The translations under genes and the position numbers were made by a program. This document shows positions 9,911 to 17,412 of a DNA stretch of 64,000 nt, in pieces (the first letter of the stretch is position 1; the number at the start of each line of letters is the position of its first letter). Origin of the DNA: WTFV01 sp965203525 (GTDB taxonomy: Bacteria > Acidobacteriota > Vicinamibacteria > Vicinamibacterales > UBA8438); assembly GCA_965203525.1 (NCBI GenBank), contig OZ241898.1, positions 4,836,001 through 4,900,000 of the forward strand, read 5' to 3'. A model generated the notes under the pieces. That model was not told the origin of the DNA. It searched no databases and saw only the letters and a list, made by a program, of their open reading frames with translations.

Positions 9911-11644
9911 TTACGCGGGCGACTCCACGCGGACGGTCACGACGTCGGTCTCGTGGTACTGCTGGTGGCGCACGGACGACGCCAGGTGCCGGAGCAGGCG
10001 GAGCGAGACTTCCTGCTCGGCCCCCTGGCCGGTCACCCGGTCCCCGAGCAGGGCCATGCGGTCTTCGATGTTCGACTCGCCGGCCGCGGCGACGAACTCC
10101 AGCTCGGCGGCGCGGCCGTCGTTGCGGGCGCTGAGCCGCAGGTGGCGTTCCGGGCCGTCGTCGTCCTGCCGGATGAGGGTGAGCAGCGTCTCCTCGCCGA
10201 CCGCGCGCAGCCGCTCGGTCATCGCCTTGCTCCAGCCGCGGGCGGCGGCGAACTCCGTCAGGAAGGCGTCGAGCGCCGGATAGGCGTCCGTGTTCAGGGC
10301 GGTCCGGAGGCGGTGCGGCCGGGGTCTGGACAGCTCCAGGAACAGCGTCATCAGAATCGCCGCGAGGCCCCCGGAGGTCATGCCGTTGCCCAGCAGTCCG
10401 CTCCACGCGCCCAGCGCGTCGGCGAAGATCAACCCGTTCTGGAACCCGAGTCCGACCCAGAACCCGACGCCCGCCACGATCCCCTTGCGGTAGTCGACGC
10501 CGTCCTCGACCACCACCCGCATGCCGAGCACGAAAAGGGTGGCCATCAGCACGATGGTGTACGCCCCGACCACCGGGCCGGGAATCGCGAGGATGAGCGC
10601 CATGAACTTCGGCAGGAACGCGAGCACGACGAAGATGGCGCCGATGTGGACGCCGACGGCGCGGGCGGCCACGCCGGTGATGTCGGTGACCGAGACCGAC
10701 GACGAGTAGGTGGTGTTCGGCACCGTCGCCGCGAGGCCGGAGAGCAGGTTGCCCACGCCGTCGGCGGCCACCGCGCCCTGCACGACGCGGAAGTCGGTCG
10801 CCCGCGGCTTGCGCCGCGAGACGCGCTGAATGGCGACGCTGTCGCCGATCGTCTCGATGGCGCCGATGAGGGTGACGAACACGAACGCCGGCAGCAGGGA
10901 CCAGAACGCCACGCCGAAGTGGAGGTCGAATCCCGGCCAGGCGCCCGCCGGCAGTCCGATCCAGTCGGCCTCGGCGACGAGCCGCGTGTCGTAGATGCCG
11001 TACGCCCCGGCGGCCAGGCAGCCGGCGGAGATGCCGATGACCGGCGCCCAGAGGCGCCAGACGCCGGCGGCGCGGAGCGTGACCCCGACCGTGACCACCA
11101 GCGTCACCAGCACGCAGACCGGCGCGGCGGCCGGCGGCGCTCCCTCCGGCGCGTCCGCCAGCATGCCGAACATGATCGGCATCAGGGTCACCGGGATCAG
11201 CATGATCACCGTGCCGCACACCGTCGGCGTGAGGACCCGGCGCAGCAGCGACAGGCGCGTCGAGAGCCCGAACTGGAACAGCGCCGAGACGGTGACCAGC
11301 GTCGCCAGCAGCCCCGGCCCGCCTTCGACGATCGCGGTGACGCAGACCGCGATGAAGGCGGCCGACGTCCCCATCAGCAGCACGTGGCCGGAGCCGACGC
11401 GCCCCACCCGGACCGCCTGCAGCACCGTCGTGACCCCGCTGATCGCCAGCGCCGCGAACGCGGCCCACGACACGAAGTCCTCGCCGCCCTCCGCCGCGCG
11501 CACCACGATCGCCGGCGTCAGCACGATGCCCGCCACGGTGAGCATGGCGAACTGGAAGCCGAGTCCGAGGGCGAGCGCCGGCGGCGGCCGCTCCTCCGGT
11601 TCGTAACGCAGTTCCCGGACGCCGGCGGCGGTTGTCGAGGTCAT
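9911..11644 (-). CDS. NCS2-family nucleobase permease with C-terminal RsbW-like extension
   Basis: This 577-residue inner-membrane protein is a nucleobase:cation symporter-2 (xanthine/uracil type). Residues 25-440 are a run of hydrophobic segments. The family motifs are visible: GAIETIGDS, with the substrate-binding Glu of the TM8 region, and NTTYSSSVSVTDITGV, the TM10 region. NCS2 proteins are usually about 430-480 residues; the last 130 or so here are soluble. That tail has an EETLLTLI helix where RsbW/SpoIIAB ATPases have EEALTN, and ends with SLRLLRHLASSVRH plus a VVTVRV strand, like the last helix and strand of a GHKL anti-sigma kinase. The N-box Asn is missing, so it is probably not an active ATPase. 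The start is supported by a GGGAGAGG ribosome site. The IS element begins about 90 bp upstream. Confidence 0.85.
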   Translation of the reverse strand: MTSTTAAGVRELRYEPEERPPPALALGLGFQFAMLTVAGIVLTPAIVVRAAEGGEDFVSWAAFAALAISGVTTVLQAVRVGRVGSGHVLLMGTSAAFIAVCVTAIVEGGPGLLATLVTVSALFQFGLSTRLSLLRRVLTPTVCGTVIMLIPVTLMPIMFGMLADAPEGAPPAAAPVCVLVTLVVTVGVTLRAAGVWRLWAPVIGISAGCLAAGAYGIYDTRLVAEADWIGLPAGAWPGFDLHFGVAFWSLLPAFVFVTLIGAIETIGDSVAIQRVSRRKPRATDFRVVQGAVAADGVGNLLSGLAATVPNTTYSSSVSVTDITGVAARAVGVHIGAIFVVLAFLPKFMALILAIPGPVVGAYTIVLMATLFVLGMRVVVEDGVDYRKGIVAGVGFWVGLGFQNGLIFADALGAWSGLLGNGMTSGGLAAILMTLFLELSRPRPHRLRTALNTDAYPALDAFLTEFAAARGWSKAMTERLRAVGEETLLTLIRQDDDGPERHLRLSARNDGRAAELEFVAAAGESNIEDRMALLGDRVTGQGAEQEVSLRLLRHLASSVRHQQYHETDVVTVRVESPA

Positions 11645-11728
11645 GGGCGGCGCATCCTCTCCCGGTTTCTATCGGCCGGTGGGCCGTTCGTTGTTACACG
11701 ATCGTTCACGCCCGGCGCAAGCAAGGGC

Positions 11729-11735
11729 GGCCGGC
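11729..11735. repeat. left 7-bp target-site duplication of the IS
   Basis: GGCCGGC directly abuts the left inverted repeat and recurs at 13595-13601 directly after the right inverted repeat, as expected of a target duplication made on insertion. The motif is GC-rich and partly palindromic, so chance contributes to the match. Confidence 0.7.
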
Positions 11736-11759
11736 GGGGTGCACGTCAGATTTGTGAGG
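11736..11759 (+). repeat. left terminal inverted repeat of the IS
   Basis: 24 bp, identical to the reverse complement of 13571-13594. Beyond it the similarity continues loosely (GACCG against ACCGTC). Confidence 0.95.
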
Positions 11760-11839
11760 GACCGCCATCGGGGGTGCAGGGCAGGGCGAGATCGGCCGAC
11801 AACTTCAGTAGACCGGCTGTTCACTGGAGGAGTCCGACC

Positions 11840-12283
11840 ATGCCCGAGGAATCGATCGCCGCGCTCGAACAGCGCCGCGCCCACCTGTGCCGGCAGTTGG
11901 CCTCGATCGGCGAGATGCGTTCGGGGTCGCTGATGGCGCGTTGCCGGCGCTGCGGCAAGACCGGCTGCGGCTGCGCCCCGCCGGGGAAGGCACAGCGGGG
12001 TCCGGTGCTGTCGCTGACGCGCAAGGAGTCGGGGAAGACGGTGACCCGGATCATTCCGGCGCGGGCGGCGGAGCAAGCCTGGGCCGAGGCGGCCGAGTAT
12101 CGGCGGTTCCGGCGCCTGTCGCAGGAGTTGATCGAAGCCAGCGACGCGCTGAGCGAGGCCCGGCTGCGGGCCGGGAGCGGGAGCGGGCGGGACCCCGCGG
12201 CGGCGGCAGCCGGCGCGGGAAAAAAGGGGGCTGCGAGAAGACGCTCGCGGGCGAAATCGACGCCGAAATCGATGCCCTGGTAA
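11840..12283 (+). CDS. IS orfA, DUF6788-like zinc-ribbon protein
   Basis: This 147-residue product is the zero-frame form of the IS coding region. Residues 1-70 contain a CRRC-x4-CGC cluster (Cys35, 38, 43 and 45), a likely zinc-binding patch. They are followed by SLTRKESGKTVTRIIP and a helical stretch, and the tail is basic. The layout is that of DUF6788 proteins, which occur next to ISKra4-type transposases. The ATG has GGAG nine bases upstream. Translation ends at TAA 12281-12283 unless ribosomes shift at 12220-12226. Confidence 0.7.
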   Translation: MPEESIAALEQRRAHLCRQLASIGEMRSGSLMARCRRCGKTGCGCAPPGKAQRGPVLSLTRKESGKTVTRIIPARAAEQAWAEAAEYRRFRRLSQELIEASDALSEARLRAGSGSGRDPAAAAAGAGKKGAARRRSRAKSTPKSMPW

Positions 12284-13566
12284 GGTCGAAGACGGCCGGC
12301 GGCCCGGATTTCGAGGCCTTCGAGCAAGCCGTCCGCCGCCGGGCGCTCGACACGGCCGCGCGGTCGGTCGAGCGCCGGCTGAACGCGGACTGCGCCGACC
12401 ACCAGGATTCGACCGTGCGGTGCGCCTGCGGACGAAAGGCGCGCTACGCCGGCCGCCGTCCGAAGACGTTTCTGAGCGTGTTGGGGCCGTTGCGGCTGGA
12501 ACGCGCCTGCTACCACTGCGACGCCTGCCGCACGGGCATCTGTCCGCGCGACCGGGCGTTGGGTCTGGAAGGCACTTCGTTGTCGCCCGCCACCACGCGG
12601 ATGGTGGGGGCGGCGGCGGCCGAGGTCAGCTTCGACAAGGCGGGCGAACTGGTGGGGGCGTGCGCCGGGGTGCGGGTCGAGACCAAACAGGTCGAGCGCA
12701 CGGCCGAGGCCCTGGGACGCCAGGTCGCCGCCGACGAACGCACCGTGACCGAGCCGGCGCCCGCCCCCGCGCCGACGATGTACCTGGGGCTGGACGGCAC
12801 CGGCGTGCCGGTGCGCCCCTCCGAGGTCGAGGGCCGCCCCGGAAAGCAGCCGGACGGCTCGGCCAGGACCCGCGAGGTCAAGCTGGTCACCGTCTGGACG
12901 GCCGAATCGCGCGACAAACGGGGCCGGCCCGTGCGCGACCCCGGATCGGTCAGCTACAACGCCGCCGTCGAGAGCGCGGCCGGCCGCGACACCGACCCGC
13001 GGCCGGCCCCGTTCGCGCAACGGGTGTATCGCGAGGCGCAACGGCGCGGCTTCGACGCCGCCGAACGCCGCGTCGTCCTCGGCGACGGCGCCCCCTGGAT
13101 CTGGAATCTGGCCGGCGAGCAGTTTCCAGGCGCCACCGAAATCGTCGACGTCTACCATGCCAGGCAGCATCTGTCCGACGTGGCCAAGACCCTCTACGGC
13201 CCCGGCACCGACCGCGCCGACGCCTGGGCCAGGCAGCGGAAGGACGAGTTGGACGCCGGACGGCTGCGCGCGATCGTGGCCGAACTGCGGTCCCACACCG
13301 AGACCACCGACGCCGCGCGCCGGTGCCTCGACTACGTGGTGCGCAACCGCCGCCGGATGCGCTATCCGCGGTTCCGCGCCCAAGGCCTGTGCGTCTCTTC
13401 GGGCGTGGTCGAGGCCGGCTGCAAGCGGGTCGTCGGCGCACGGTTGAAGCGCGCCGGCATGCGCTGGACCGTCGCCGGCGCCAACGCCATCATCGCCCTG
13501 CGCTGCTGCCAGCTCAGTGGCCGCTTCGAGGACTTCTGGGAGCGACGAGCCGCCAGAGCCGCCTGA
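11840..13566 (+). CDS. ISKra4-family DDE transposase (OrfAB, made by -1 frameshift)
   Basis: A -1 shift on A_AAA_AAG joins orfA (11840-12226) to the transposase frame (12226-13566), giving about 575 residues. The orfB part carries a CACG...CYHCDAC cysteine cluster, then the three acidic residues of a DDE nuclease: Asp in YLGLDGTGVP (about 319), Asp in LGDGAPWIWN (about 416) and Glu in GVVEAGCKRV (about 525). The orfB frame has no convincing start of its own near the junction: upstream it reads as low-complexity shadow of orfA, and natural-looking protein begins at GKKGGCEKTLAGEID. That supports production as a fusion. The role is cut-and-paste or copy transposition of its own element. Confidence 0.85.
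12220..12226 (+). promoter_or_regulatory. -1 programmed frameshift site A_AAA_AAG
   Basis: In the orfA frame the bases read GGA AAA AAG GGG. The heptamer A AAA AAG is the classic X XXY YYZ slippery motif. A -1 slip gives AAA AAA GGG GGC TGC, exactly the transposase frame. It lies 57 bp before the orfA stop, and the GC-rich stretch after it could form a stimulatory structure. Confidence 0.75.
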
Positions 13567-13570
13567 CGGT

Positions 13571-13594
13571 CCTCACAAATCTGACGTGCACCCC
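13571..13594 (-). repeat. right terminal inverted repeat of the IS
   Basis: Perfect 24-bp inverted copy of 11736-11759. It begins 5 bp after the transposase stop codon at 13566. Confidence 0.95.
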
Positions 13595-13601
13595 GGCCGG
13601 C
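13595..13601. repeat. right 7-bp target-site duplication of the IS
   Basis: GGCCGGC, the direct copy of 11729-11735. Confidence 0.7.
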
Positions 13602-13618
13602 GCGCGGCCCGTGCGGAT

Positions 13619-13716
13619 CCGGTACGACGTGCTGCACGGCCACGACCTGCTGCCGAGCACGTGCGCGTCCCGCACCGTCGACGTGTGCGAGCCGGTACGA
13701 CGTGCTGCACGGTCAC
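13619..13716 (+). repeat. direct repeat pair, period 73 bp (locus A)
   Basis: 25-nt copies at 13619-13643 and 13692-13716 share CCGGTACGACGTGCTGCACG and differ at one base. The second copy is the start of the glgA-like scrap (YDVLHGHGW) and the first encodes YDVLHGHDL, so a coding fragment has been duplicated. Confidence 0.85.
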
Positions 13717-13821
13717 GGCTGGCAGGCGGGTCTCGCTGTCGCGTACCCCCGTCCGCAGCGCGGGCGCTACCCGCCGCTCGCCTCCGCGCGCACCCTGTTC
13801 ACCGTGCGCAACGTCGGCTGA
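13696..13821 (+). pseudogene. glycogen synthase (GlgA-like) fragment
   Basis: The frame ending at TGA 13819-13821 reads YDVLHGHGWQAGLAVAYP, then TLFTVRNVG. This parallels the GlgA N-domain stretch DVLHAHDWQ...TLFTIHNLGYQG. Only about 41 residues remain, out of 480-500 for a full enzyme, and there is no start codon, so it is a relic. A shorter second copy of its first residues lies 73 bp upstream. The IS inserted next to it, but the rest of glgA is not on the other side of the IS, so the decay is older or independent. Confidence 0.5.
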
Positions 13822-13835
13822 TAAGCTGGGCGCCG

Positions 13836-15104
13836 ATGACGGGCAGTTCCACCGGCGTCCCGCACGACCGGGGCGCCGGCGCCCTCTCCCGCTGGCGGAC
13901 GCCGGCGCTGGTCATCGCCGCGGCGTGCGCGGTCTCCCTGCTCGGCTTCGGCGCGCGGTCGGTCTTCGGGCTGTTCCTGGAGCCGATGACCGCCGCGCGC
14001 GGCTGGGGCCGCGAGACGTTCGCGCTGGCCCTGGCGATCCAGAACCTCGTGTGGGGCCTGGTCCTGCCGTGCGCCGGCGCGCTCGCCGACCGGTTCGGCG
14101 CGCCGCGGGTGCTGGCGGCGGGGGCGGCGATCTACGCCGCCGGCATCTGGGGGATGGCGTCCGCGGAGAGCGCCGGCGCGCTGCACCTGACGGCCGGCGT
14201 CCTGGTGGGGGTCGGCGTGGCGTGCACCGCGTTTTCCCTCGCCCTGGCCGCCATGGCGAAGGTGGTGGGGCCCGGGCGGCGCTCGCTGGCGCTGGGGTTG
14301 GGAACCGCGGCGGGATCCGCCGGGCAGGTGGTCTTCTCGCCGCTCGGGCAGGCGTTCATCTCCGCCGCCGGGTGGCAGGCCGCGCTGGCGTTCCTGGCCG
14401 CCTCGGCGCTGCTGATCGCGCCGCTGGCCTTCGTGCTGCCCGGCTCCCCGGCCGTGCGCGGCGAGGAGCCGGCGGCCGGGCAGTCGCTGCCGGCGGCCCT
14501 CCGCGAGGCGTTCGGGCACCGCGGGTACGCGCTGCTGACCACCGGCTTCTTCGTCTGCGGCTTCCACGTGGCCTTCATCACGGTCCATTTTCCGGCCTAC
14601 GTGCGCGACCTCGGCCTGGCCCCGTCGGTGGGGGCGGCGGCGCTCGCGGTCATCGGCCTGTTCAACGTCCTCGGCTCGTTCGCGTCCGGCGCCGCCGGCC
14701 AGCGCTGGAGCAAGAAATGCGGGCTGAGCACGATCTACGCGGCGCGCGCCGCGGCCATCACGGCGCTGATGCTCCTGCCGAAGACGGCCGGCGTCATCTA
14801 CCTGTTCGCCGCGGTGATGGGGGTGCTGTGGCTCTCGACGGTGCCGCTCACCACCGGGATCGTCGGCCAGATCTTCGGCGTGCGGTACCTGGCGACGCTG
14901 TTCGGGGTGGTCTTCCTCGGCCACCAGCTCGGCAGCTTCCTCGGCGTGTGGCTGGGCGGCTGGCTCTTCGACGCGACCGGCTCCTACGACGGCGTCTGGT
15001 GGGCCGGCGTCGCCCTCGGCCTCGCCGCCGCCCTGATCCACCTGCCGATCGACGAACGGCCGCTCGTGCGCCGCGTGCCGGTCGCGCCGGCGGGCCCACC
15101 CTGA
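13836..15104 (+). CDS. MFS transporter, monocarboxylate-transporter-like
   Basis: A 422-residue inner-membrane carrier with about 12 hydrophobic segments. It has the MFS loop 2-3 motif as GALADRFGAPRVL after TM2, and a polar central loop at about residues 205-220 between two six-helix halves. GARSVFGLFLEPMTAARGWGRE near the first helix resembles oxalate/formate and monocarboxylate-type MFS proteins that end TM1 with a FG-x-F-x-x-P element. The substrate cannot be told. ATG 13836 was chosen because upstream sequence in the frame belongs to the IS and the glgA scrap. The stop codon lies inside a hairpin that is itself duplicated downstream. Confidence 0.85.
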   Translation: MTGSSTGVPHDRGAGALSRWRTPALVIAAACAVSLLGFGARSVFGLFLEPMTAARGWGRETFALALAIQNLVWGLVLPCAGALADRFGAPRVLAAGAAIYAAGIWGMASAESAGALHLTAGVLVGVGVACTAFSLALAAMAKVVGPGRRSLALGLGTAAGSAGQVVFSPLGQAFISAAGWQAALAFLAASALLIAPLAFVLPGSPAVRGEEPAAGQSLPAALREAFGHRGYALLTTGFFVCGFHVAFITVHFPAYVRDLGLAPSVGAAALAVIGLFNVLGSFASGAAGQRWSKKCGLSTIYAARAAAITALMLLPKTAGVIYLFAAVMGVLWLSTVPLTTGIVGQIFGVRYLATLFGVVFLGHQLGSFLGVWLGGWLFDATGSYDGVWWAGVALGLAAALIHLPIDERPLVRRVPVAPAGPP

Positions 15105-15192
15105 CCGGCCGCGCGGCTGGTCAGGCCGCATGGCCGCCGGATCCGCACGTCGGCGAGGCGAGACTCCCTGACCGGTCGCGCGTCTGATCAGG
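15099..15192 (+). repeat. direct repeat pair at the MFS stop codon, period 67 bp (locus B)
   Basis: 27-nt copies at 15099-15125 and 15166-15192, both starting CCCTGACCGG and ending TCAGG, with three differences. The first contains the TGA stop of the MFS gene. Confidence 0.8.
15101..15124 (+). terminator. hairpin overlapping the MFS stop codon
   Basis: CTGACC pairs with GGTCAG and an inner GCC-GCGC-GGC stem stacks on it with one mismatch. There is no T run. A second, weaker hairpin follows at 15168-15191. Confidence 0.4.
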
Positions 15193-15438
15193 CGGGCCGC
15201 TGCTCCAGCGACTCCAGCCAAGCCGCGAACCGCTCGTTGAACAGCGCGCCGGCGCGCCGTTCCCGCGGCCGCGGCGGCCGGCGGGTGGCGGGGCGCGGTG
15301 GACAACCGCGGCGGTCTTGCTGGCGCGGGCCACGTCGGCGGCATCATCGGCCACACGTTCCGCGGCGAGTGCGCGGCAGGCAACCGCGGCGGTCTTGCTG
15401 GCGCGGGCCGTCCCGCCACGCTACCATCGACAGTCCAG
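15105..15438. other. intergenic region between MFS and DUF4159 genes
   Basis: It contains repeat loci B and C. On the minus strand a short protein-like tail, ALFNERFAAWLESLEQRPA followed by a stop at 15188-15190, may be the end of a lost gene; nothing upstream of it in that frame looks coding. Confidence 0.4.
15303..15409 (+). repeat. direct repeat pair, period 78 bp (locus C)
   Basis: Two identical 29-nt copies (15303-15331 and 15381-15409) start CAACCGCGGCGGTCTTGCTG and are separated by 49 nt of unrelated sequence, 30 bp upstream of the DUF4159 start codon. Confidence 0.9.
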
Positions 15439-16227
15439 ATGCGCTGGCGAACAGTCGGCCCGCGGGCGTTCGTCCTCTCCGCGCTCGCCTGCGCGCTGCT
15501 GGCGGCGGGCGTCTCCGCCCAGCCCTTCCTCGGCTTCGGCGCGTGGGGGCGTCCCGACCTGCGCTACGACGGCGAGGTCACCTTCGTGCGCCTGCGCTGG
15601 GACCGCGGCACGTTCGGCGCGCCGGTGCGGGGACGGGGCCGCATGATGTGGGCGCACGAGTTCCCGCGGGCCGAGCAGCACCTGATGACGCTCCTCGGCG
15701 ACTTCACGACCGTCGACGCCAAGGAGACCGGCAGCCTGATTCTGCCGCTCGACGATCCCCGGCTCTTCCGGCATCCGATCGCGCTGATGCAGGAGCCGGG
15801 CTTCTGGGCGCTGACCGACGAGCAGGCGGACCGCCTCCGGGAGTACCTGCTCAAGGGCGGCTTCGTCATCTTCAACGACTTCGAAGGGCGGCAGTGGGAC
15901 AATTTCGAGGCGCAGATGCGCCGCGTGATCCCGGACGGCCGCTGGCTCCCGCTCGACCCCGGCCACCGCATCTTCGACTCGTTCTTCCGCGTCGAGAAGC
16001 TCGATCTCCCGAATCCCTACAACCACCACCTCGCCGGCCTCGTCCCGGAGTACTTCGGATTGTTCGAGGACAACGACCCGGAAGGGCGGCTGATGTCGAT
16101 CGCCTGCTACAACACCAACCTGGCGGAGTTCTGGCAGTCGGGAGGCACCGGGTTCTTCCCGCTCGAGCCGATGAACACCGGGTTCGAGCTCGGCGTCAAC
16201 TACATGCTGTACGGGCTGACGCACTGA
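15439..16227 (+). CDS. secreted DUF4159 domain protein
   Basis: A 262-residue protein with a signal peptide (FVLSALACALLAAGVSAQP). The body follows the DUF4159 pattern: an early RYDGEVTFVRLRWD strand, ALTDEQADRLREYLLKGGFV in the middle, FEAQMRRVIPDGRWLPLDPG, the HRIFDSFF element and a C-terminal Asn/aromatic-rich part. The family is periplasmic or secreted, of unknown biochemistry, with a fold related to the Gln-amidotransferase/ThuA type. ATG 15439 is preferred over an upstream in-frame ATG because it begins directly before the signal peptide and a TACCAT -10-like hexamer lies just upstream. Confidence 0.85.
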   Translation: MRWRTVGPRAFVLSALACALLAAGVSAQPFLGFGAWGRPDLRYDGEVTFVRLRWDRGTFGAPVRGRGRMMWAHEFPRAEQHLMTLLGDFTTVDAKETGSLILPLDDPRLFRHPIALMQEPGFWALTDEQADRLREYLLKGGFVIFNDFEGRQWDNFEAQMRRVIPDGRWLPLDPGHRIFDSFFRVEKLDLPNPYNHHLAGLVPEYFGLFEDNDPEGRLMSIACYNTNLAEFWQSGGTGFFPLEPMNTGFELGVNYMLYGLTH

Positions 16228-16283
16228 GCGGCGTCCGGCTCCCCGGCGCCCGCGGAGCGGGGCGCGGCGTCCGGGGCGGGCGC

Positions 16284-16312
16284 TCGACACGCCGATCCGG
16301 TCCCCGTACACT
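16284..16312 (+). promoter_or_regulatory. sigma-70-like promoter
   Basis: TCGACA (16284-16289), 17 bp, then TACACT (16307-16312). This is the cleanest -35/-10 pair in the window, 72 bp upstream of the 16385 gene. Confidence 0.45.
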
Positions 16313-16384
16313 GATCCTCGCGGGGCGCGCGGCGCCGGTCGGCGCGCCCGCGGCGCAACGGGACCCGAGGGAGGCGGGACGGAA

Positions 16385-17386
16385 ATGGACGACATTTCGC
16401 TGGCCGACGTGGCGCGCGCCCTCGACGCGATGCTCGACGATCAGATGACCGGGCAGGCCCGCATCGCCGCGCACCTGGTGGCGGCGGCGGAGGCCGCCGG
16501 ATACGACGCGGGACGCGTGATCGACACGCTGTCCACCGTCGCGGCGACCACGGTGCTCGACGAGTTCTGGATCACCGGCGAGGAGGGCGTCGCCTACCTG
16601 ACCAACGTCCGGGACGCCGGCGGGGCGCTGGTGCCGTTCCGGTTCAGCCCCGACCCGGCGGTGCAGCCGCAGGCCTCGGCGTTCCATCCCCTGCTCGCGT
16701 CGGCGACGGACAGCGACGACGTCGTCGCGCAGGGCGCGCAGGTGCGCGAGATCGACAACGAGGTCTACAAGTACGTCGGCGTCGCGGGCGTCGATCGGCG
16801 GCGGATCGTGCAGGTGGGCAACGCGCTCGCCTTCGAGGAGCAGGCGCTCCAGAGCGGCGTCTACACCTCGCCGGTCATGACCGCCGTGCTGGCCGCGTTC
16901 AGCGAGCCGGATCTGCTGGCCAGCGCCCGGACCAGCGAGTTCGGCGAGATCAGGAGCGTGTTCGAGGGACTTCTGGGCCAGCAGATGATCGTCCAGGCCA
17001 CGCTCGCGGAGTGCTTCGCCGCCGCCGCCGAGGCGGCGGGGTGGGCGGCCGGGGAGATCGACGGCCGGCTGCGGCGCATCGTGCGCTCCACCCCCATCGG
17101 CGAGATCCGCGTCGCCGCGCCGGGTCGCGGGGTGGTCTACGCCGGTCTGCCGTCGCCTCCCGCCGGCGGCGCGGCGCCGCCGCACGCCGCCGACCTGGCG
17201 CCGGCCGGGGAGACCGGGGAGGAAGCGCCGCGCGCGGTGGTGCGCCCGACCGCGGCGCGGGCCGCGGACGGCGCCTTCTGGAAGTACGTCACCGTCGCCG
17301 GCGCGGCGCGTTCCGTGCAGGTGGGCCTTCCGATCGCCGACGGTTCGCCGGTCTCCCCCCGGTTCGGCGCGTCGCGCGGCGGCTGA
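16385..17386 (+). CDS. soluble protein with Cache-like sensor domains, function unknown
   Basis: A 333-residue protein without signal peptide or membrane segment. Residues 50-150 read like an extracellular small-molecule sensor: TVLDEFWITGEEGVAYLTN, FSPDP, ASAFHPLLAS, then EVYKYVGVAGVDRRRIVQVG. A second, shorter version follows: STPIGEIRVAAPGRGVVYAG and KYVTVAGAARSVQVGLP. The two halves are therefore probably duplicated Cache/PAS-like modules separated by a helical region (170-240). Such domains normally sit in front of a kinase or chemoreceptor; here there is no output domain. GGGAGGCGGGAC precedes the ATG. I do not recognise a named family. Confidence 0.7.
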   Translation: MDDISLADVARALDAMLDDQMTGQARIAAHLVAAAEAAGYDAGRVIDTLSTVAATTVLDEFWITGEEGVAYLTNVRDAGGALVPFRFSPDPAVQPQASAFHPLLASATDSDDVVAQGAQVREIDNEVYKYVGVAGVDRRRIVQVGNALAFEEQALQSGVYTSPVMTAVLAAFSEPDLLASARTSEFGEIRSVFEGLLGQQMIVQATLAECFAAAAEAAGWAAGEIDGRLRRIVRSTPIGEIRVAAPGRGVVYAGLPSPPAGGAAPPHAADLAPAGETGEEAPRAVVRPTAARAADGAFWKYVTVAGAARSVQVGLPIADGSPVSPRFGASRGG

Positions 17387-17412
17387 CGCCCGGCAGCCGG
17401 CCCGTCTGCCCG

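Larger units (their letters stand above)
11736..13594 (+). mobile_element. complete ISKra4-type insertion sequence, 1859 bp
   Basis: The element is bounded by perfect 24-bp inverted repeats (11736-11759 and 13571-13594), each beginning GGGGTGCACGTCAGATTTGT from the outside, and by a 7-bp direct repeat. It carries a small DUF6788-like orfA and a DDE transposase orfB joined by a slippery A6G5 site. Architecture and transposase motifs fit the ISKra4 family. It sits between the NCS2 permease promoter region and a glgA-like scrap. Nothing inside looks broken, so it may be active. Confidence 0.9.

Noticed and set aside
12420..15187. Plus-strand frames of 894 and 556 codons across the IS and MFS genes
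   Set aside because: Only the part from 13836 in one frame is a real gene; the rest is shadow of the transposase or MFS gene.
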